From Defluviitaleaceae bacterium (GTDB lineage: Bacteria; Bacillota; Clostridia; Lachnospirales; WRAX01): a stretch of DNA of 8,986 nt. The position numbers and the translations under genes are program-made. The stretch lies in contig WQSI01000011.1 of assembly GCA_009787945.1 (NCBI GenBank), positions 17,576 to 26,561 on the forward strand, given 5' to 3'. Shown one piece after another: positions 6,011-8,986 of the stretch (within the stretch, counting starts at the first letter, position 1; each line of letters begins with the position of its first letter). Under the pieces are notes generated by a model. That model worked only from the letters and a program-made list of their open reading frames with translations. It searched no databases and was not told where the DNA came from.

Positions 6011-6271
6011 CTACTTTCTAATGCCAAGCTCGGCAATCAAATCACGGTATTTGTTAATGTCGGTTTTGATGATATAATCCAAAAGCCCACGGCGTTGACC
6101 AACCATCATAAGCAAACCACGACGGCTGTGGTGGTCCTTTTTATGGGTTTTTAAATGCTCTGTCAAAGAGTTAATGCGGGCAGTTAAAAGCGCCACCTGC
6201 ACCTCTGGCGAGCCTGTGTCCCCAGGCTTTCTGCCAAACTTCTCAATAATCGCTTGCTTGTCTACTGTCAT
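6011..6271 (-). CDS. rpsO: 30S ribosomal protein S15
   Basis: Binds 16S rRNA at the central-domain three-way junction and is a primary binder in 30S assembly. The product is 86-87 residues, close to the usual 88-89. It shows the family signatures GDTGSPEVQVALLTARI and THKKDHHSRRGLLMMVGQRR, the second containing the RNA-contacting His/Asp/Ser-Arg-Arg cluster. The start is ATG 6271-6269 because AGGAGG stands 7 bases upstream. The frame begins 11 codons earlier, but those codons cross the ribosome binding site. It is followed by a terminator-like hairpin and pnp, the conserved bacterial gene order. A sigma-A-type promoter and a structured ~80-base leader precede it, so S15 may repress its own translation as in other bacteria. 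Confidence 0.97.
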   Translation of the reverse strand: MTVDKQAIIEKFGRKPGDTGSPEVQVALLTARINSLTEHLKTHKKDHHSRRGLLMMVGQRRGLLDYIIKTDINKYRDLIAELGIRK

Positions 6272-6299
6272 TTTGTTTCCTCCTAAAATATATTTATCC

Positions 6300-6345
6300 C
6301 TCATGCCAAGAAGCGGACGGAGCGACCGTCAACCTAGCACGGGCT
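6300..6345 (-). promoter_or_regulatory. Candidate S15 autoregulatory leader
   Basis: The rpsO 5' leader contains a clear hairpin, GACGG (6316-6320) with CCGTC (6326-6330), flanked by GCC (6305-6307) and GGGC (6341-6344) that could close a multi-branch junction. S15 leaders in several phyla mimic its rRNA site in this way. I could not match it to a specific described class. Confidence 0.35.
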
Positions 6346-6359
6346 TTAATAACTTTCCT

Positions 6360-6388
6360 ATTCTATCACAAAAGAAAATAAAAAGCAA
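6360..6388 (-). promoter_or_regulatory. rpsO promoter
   Basis: Minus strand: -35 TTGCTT (6388-6383), 17-base spacer, -10 TAGAAT (6365-6360). It is the only good sigma-A-like pair upstream of rpsO and gives a leader of about 80 bases. Confidence 0.6.
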
Positions 6389-6473
6389 GCTTTTTTTGGT
6401 AAATCTGCAACTATAACCTTGCAACCTATGTTTGACGCTGGTACAGTTTTGCAAATTTTTCTGCTTTAACCTA

Positions 6474-6502
6474 TTGACACAGAAGCCTAAATGGTGTAAA
6501 AT
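6474..6502 (+). promoter_or_regulatory. ssrA promoter
   Basis: A consensus -35 TTGACA (6474-6479), a 17-base spacer, and -10 TAAAAT (6497-6502) preceded by TG (extended -10). Transcription would start near 6509, leaving a short 5' leader to be removed before the mature tmRNA end at 6526. Confidence 0.85.
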
Positions 6503-6525
6503 TGTGATGCTTAGTTAAAATTCTC

Positions 6526-6869
6526 GGGGGCGCACTGGTTTCGACGGGGATTTGGAAAACTTGGATAGCCATCCGCGGCGCCAACCGCGTCATCAAGGCA
6601 AACCTAAATATAATCGACAATAACGATTACGCTTTTGCGGCTTAATTAAAGCCGTTGTCAGCCCTGATAAACCCGTCGGTCAGGGGCCTGGCATCGACAG
6701 ATGGGGCACTTATCCTGTGTTGCTGCGCCATAGGATAAAGACCTAAGCAGCTACCCCGCACACGACTTTGTCAGTTTTTCCTGTGCGGGGGAATCCCCAA
6801 AACTGACTATGATGGAAGAAGTCCTCGTGGACTGGTTCTCGGACAGGAGTTCGACTCTCCTCGCCTCCA
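6526..6869 (+). ncRNA. ssrA: Transfer-messenger RNA (tmRNA)
   Basis: Rescues stalled ribosomes and tags the incomplete peptide for proteolysis. The 5' GGGGGCG (6526-6532) pairs with CGCCTCC (6862-6868), and A6869 is the discriminator; CCA is not encoded. After the acceptor strand comes the invariant ACTGGTTTCGAC. The T arm is AGGAG-TTCGACT-CTCCT at the 3' end. The tag frame starts at GCA 6598 and ends at TAA 6643-6645, giving ANLNIIDNNDYAFAA; the hydrophobic -AFAA end fits a ClpXP-type degron. G-rich pseudoknot segments follow, including TCAGCCCTGA..TCAGGGGCC. It is a single-piece, 344-base molecule, normal for Bacillota. Its last bases are repeated at 7692-7702, making the gene a likely integration target. 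Confidence 0.96.
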
Positions 6870-6870
6870 T
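6860..6870 (+). repeat. att-like direct repeat, left (inside the ssrA 3' end)
   Basis: CTCGCCTCCAT, the last bases of tmRNA plus one, is repeated exactly at 7692-7702. The two copies bracket the HNH gene, as integrase-made attL/attR sites do at ssrA. No integrase is present between them. Confidence 0.6.
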
Positions 6871-6874
6871 ATCG

Positions 6875-6930
6875 AAAATCCTCGAAATTAAAGTTTCGTT
6901 GTCGGAATTTTGAGTACGAGGATTTTTATT
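6875..6930 (+). terminator. Candidate ssrA terminator
   Basis: AAAATCCTCG (6875-6884) pairs with CGAGGATTTT (6917-6926), followed by TATT. The loop is long (32 bases) but can form a smaller CGAAA/TTTCG hairpin that competes with the base of the stem. It lies on the island side of the left repeat. Confidence 0.45.
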
Positions 6931-6949
6931 AAGAAACGAGGTTTTGCAT

Positions 6950-7656
6950 ATGGATGTAAACTCAAAGTTATCGGTATGTGCGTATTTTTTTCTAAGTTTG
7001 ATATGCAAGCTGTTGAAGCATTAGGCTATACAACTCGTACTGAAGCGATGAGGGCTATTTCGGCTAAACTAGGGAATGCTAATCAGTATCTGAAGCGCCG
7101 CAGGGATGAGTTTGACGTGTTTATGGATAATGACAGAAAGGGGCAGCGCAACAGAAAGCCAACGCGCGCCGTGAAAGACTTCCATGAGGAGTTAAAGGAT
7201 TTGGCATTTGAAGAATTCAGAGAAAAAATAAAAGGAATTATTGATGCATCAGAGATGCGCGCTGTAGGTCGGGCAGTTTACCCTGATGATTTGCCAGATA
7301 ATTCAGTTAAATACCTTGAGGGGAAAAAGAAAACTGTTGCTGTTAACACATACGAGCGTAATCCTGCTGCGAGAAAACTGTGTATTGACTATTACGGAGC
7401 AGCTTGCTTCATTTGTGGATTCGATTTTGGCAAGGAATATGGAGAAGAGTGTGAAGGATTTGTTCATATTCATCACCTAAAGATGATAAGTGAAACAGAT
7501 GGGGAATATGCAATTAACCCCATAAACGACCTTCGCCCTGTATGTCCAAATTGCCATATGGTCTTACATAGCAAAAAAGAAGGTTGTTATACAATTGAAG
7601 AAGTGAGGTCTATGTTAAAGCGTAGGATGTTCGATACGCATAAAGCTTCTGATTAA
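6950..7656 (+). CDS. HNH endonuclease, McrA-like, with apparent -1 frameshift at a T7 run
   Basis: The C-terminal half is an HNH zinc-finger nuclease: CFIC, then HIHH, NDLRP and CPNCHMVLH. Two CxxC pairs bind structural zinc, and His-His, Asn and His form the active site, as in McrA-type and phage HNH enzymes. The N-terminal half (EALGYTTRTEAMRAISAKLG, then YLKRRRDEFDV) looks like a helical DNA-recognition or effector segment that I cannot assign. The main frame is open from 6910 but has no ribosome-bound start. The only good site is GAGG (6938-6941), 8 bases before ATG 6950, which reads MDVNSKLSVCAYFF and then stops at 7022. Moving back one base at T TTT TTT (6985-6991) joins it smoothly as ..CAYFF-SKFDMQAVEALGY. 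The gene is therefore either frameshifted by loss of one T or expressed by slippage. It is AT-richer than its neighbours and lies between ssrA-derived repeats. Likely role: defence or a mobile-element remnant. Confidence 0.75.
6985..6991 (+). promoter_or_regulatory. Slippery heptamer T TTT TTT
   Basis: Seven T in the X XXY YYZ phase relative to ATG 6950 (TAT TTT TTT CTA). A -1 shift here enters the HNH frame directly; without it, translation stops at TAG 7022-7024 after 24 codons. It may equally be a single-base deletion hotspot. Confidence 0.45.
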
Positions 7657-7691
7657 TTCAATTTCCAATATGTGGAATCCAATTGTTTCAG

Positions 7692-7702
7692 CTCGCCTCC
7701 AT
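7692..7702 (+). repeat. att-like direct repeat, right
   Basis: An exact 11-base copy of the tmRNA 3' end (CTCGCCTCCAT), 36 bases after the HNH stop. It marks the right edge of an ~830-base insert downstream of ssrA. Homology before and after the 11 bases is weak. Confidence 0.6.
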
Positions 7703-7772
7703 TTATTGAAAGCCTAAATACTGTGTAGAAGGTAACACAGCAACCATAACGGAAGGCAAATAATGGCTCACC

Positions 7773-7811
7773 AAAAAACCATAGCCCTGTATTTTGGGGC
7801 TATGGTTTTTT
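7773..7811. terminator. Bidirectional terminator
   Basis: A perfect 15-bp stem (7773-7787/7797-7811) runs from AAAAAACC to GGTTTTTT around a 9-base loop. It serves the HNH side on the + strand and the SpoIID-type gene on the minus strand, starting 7 bases after that gene's stop. Confidence 0.88.
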
Positions 7812-7817
7812 GAGGTG

Positions 7818-8986
7818 TTATTGATTGTTAGTTAGGTTCAAAAGTCTGGTTTCGGGATAAAAATGCGCTAGAATTTGGGTGAAGTCGTAGCCCTTGCGTG
7901 CCATGCCGTATGCCCCGTGTTGGGACATGCCAACCCCGTGGCCAAAGCCGCCGCCGTGGAAGGTTATGCCGTTTTCTGCGGCTGCAAAGGTGGCAAATGT
8001 GCTGGGCAAAATAAAGTGGTTGTTGACGGGGGCTGCGCCTGCGTGGCGGTTCATGGCAATGCCCTCTGGTAATGAAGGGGTTAGCAGGCGGCGTATTAGG
8101 TATTCTGTCCGCACGGTGATGCTGTTTGTTGTGCCGTTTATTTGCAAAAGCCCGATATTGCCGCCTCTTCCGCGGCTGACAACCTCCATGCTGACAAAAT
8201 CCCCAATGGTGTAGACGGTTTGGGGCGGGAAGGCGGGGGTTTCCCCTACAATGGCAAAGTGTTGCGGGCTACGCTGGGAAAGGGCAGGCAGGTTCTGGTT
8301 TATTATGCGGGTTAGCTGGTCGTTGGTTACATGAAAATTCCAGCGAAACCAGGGGGATTGGTCGTCATAGGCAGTGATGGTGGTGTCCATAAAAAACGCT
8401 CTTGCGTTTTGCTCATCAGACAAATTTCCAGGGTTTACGTTGAGGTTTTGTGGTCTGCCAGAAAGGTAAATGGGGGTTTCTGCATCTAAATCTCCCGTGG
8501 CAAAATTCACCCAAACATCCCCGCGGTCTGCTGTATGTCCAGAGCTTGTAGAAAAATAGTTGGTGCTGACCACCTGCCCATTATGGGTTAAAAACAGCCC
8601 TGCTGTGGCGCGGGTGGCTTGGCGGGCAAGCTCGGTTTCTGGGATATTGTTATAAACCTGTGTCATCACACTGTCGCAGACATTTGCCCCATAGCGGTAA
8701 AAACGATTGGCAAAAAATTGATTATAGGCATAGCTGCGGGCAGTAACAGCCTGAACTTTGGCAGGTTCTAGCCCGAAGGCGGTGGGCATTTCGCTTGGTA
8801 TAACGGCGTAAAGATATTGCTCTAAAGGCAGTTGGTTAACTATGATAAAGCCCCCATCCCGCCCTGTAATTTCTATTGTTCCACGGTATTGCGGGTTTGC
8901 CCCGCCGTTCCAATTGCGGCTAAAGGACATAATTTCAATTTGATTATCCCCTGCGGGATGTATGGTAATGCGCCCGCCCCCTAGTA
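7818..8986 (-). CDS. SpoIID/LytB domain protein (5' end outside window)
   Basis: A peptidoglycan lytic transglycosylase-type domain of the SpoIID/LytB family. The frame is open to the window edge: residues before Met 8930 read GGGRITIHPAGDNQIEI, part of the domain, so the start lies to the right. In order there are the catalytic-glutamate region YLYAVIPSEMP, then VQAVTARSYA, NVCDSVMTQVY, ATAGLFLTHNGQVV with YFSTSSGHT, and the C-terminal zinc-site motif HGGGFGHGVGMSQHGAYGMA. The last is followed by GYDFTQILAHFYP, the usual end of the domain. SpoIID acts in spore engulfment by removing stem-free glycan strands; LytB-like relatives act in cell-wall turnover. The missing N-terminus would show a signal anchor and decide between the two. 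It ends TAA 7820-7818, beside a strong terminator. Confidence 0.9.
   Translation of the reverse strand, partial: LGGGRITIHPAGDNQIEIMSFSRNWNGGANPQYRGTIEITGRDGGFIIVNQLPLEQYLYAVIPSEMPTAFGLEPAKVQAVTARSYAYNQFFANRFYRYGANVCDSVMTQVYNNIPETELARQATRATAGLFLTHNGQVVSTNYFSTSSGHTADRGDVWVNFATGDLDAETPIYLSGRPQNLNVNPGNLSDEQNARAFFMDTTITAYDDQSPWFRWNFHVTNDQLTRIINQNLPALSQRSPQHFAIVGETPAFPPQTVYTIGDFVSMEVVSRGRGGNIGLLQINGTTNSITVRTEYLIRRLLTPSLPEGIAMNRHAGAAPVNNHFILPSTFATFAAAENGITFHGGGFGHGVGMSQHGAYGMARKGYDFTQILAHFYPETRLLNLTNNQ

Noticed and set aside
6910..6975. TTG start at 6910 for the HNH gene
   Set aside because: No ribosome binding site; the codons cross the putative ssrA terminator stem, and the encoded residues look random compared with the peptide from ATG 6950.
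7658..7685. Short inverted repeat TTCCA/TGGAA after the HNH stop
   Set aside because: Only five perfect pairs, no U-tract; expected by chance in AT-rich DNA.
7721..7740. Small hairpin CTGTGT/ACACAG downstream of the island
   Set aside because: A six-bp stem with an eight-base loop and no U-tract; too weak to assign a role beside the strong terminator at 7773-7811.

Overview
The window looks like a chromosomal segment of a clostridial member of the Bacillota. The reasons are strong AGGAGG-type ribosome binding sites, the rpsO-pnp pair, a single-piece tmRNA, a SpoIID/LytB-domain protein and HemW, with protein sequences of clostridial character. I cannot name a species. Most of it is ordinary housekeeping DNA, but three intergenic zones carry unusual structure.

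Layout. Bases 1-696 (+) are the 3' end of a Na/phosphate-cotransporter-type gene (PhoU-like C-terminal domain). Bases 697-1067 have no gene. They hold a nested structure: twin terminator hairpins at both edges, two inverted REP-like palindromes inside them, and a 165-base hairpin element in the centre. A minus-strand operon follows: a small DUF3592-like membrane protein (3476-3051), hemW (3054-1936, overlapping the previous stop by ATGA) and nudC (1910-1068). A second copy of the hairpin element (3522-3685) lies between this operon and the end of pnp. Further minus-strand genes are pnp (5919-3712) and rpsO (6271-6011). They are separated by a terminator-like hairpin and a second hairpin in the pnp leader, and rpsO has its own promoter. 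Divergent from rpsO is ssrA (tmRNA, 6526-6869, +) with a near-consensus promoter. An AT-richer HNH nuclease gene (6950-7656, +) lies just after ssrA. It is bracketed by an 11-base copy of the tmRNA 3' end, as expected for a small or decayed ssrA-targeted island. A bidirectional terminator separates it from a minus-strand SpoIID/LytB-domain gene running off the right edge.

The strongest unexplained signal is the two-copy hairpin element. The copies share almost no outer-stem sequence. They do share the same architecture: a long outer helix, an AGGA/GAC internal loop, a 14-15 bp middle helix, a GGTTC-flanked internal loop, and an 11-bp apical stem with a 4-base loop. Stems differ by compensatory changes. 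All nine wobble pairs are G.U when read on the + strand and none are the reverse, which points to a folded RNA transcribed from that strand. I do not recognise the family.

The second signal is the HNH gene. Its best ribosome binding site and ATG are one frame away from the main ORF, joined exactly at a T TTT TTT heptamer. That suggests either a frameshift mutation or -1 slippage.
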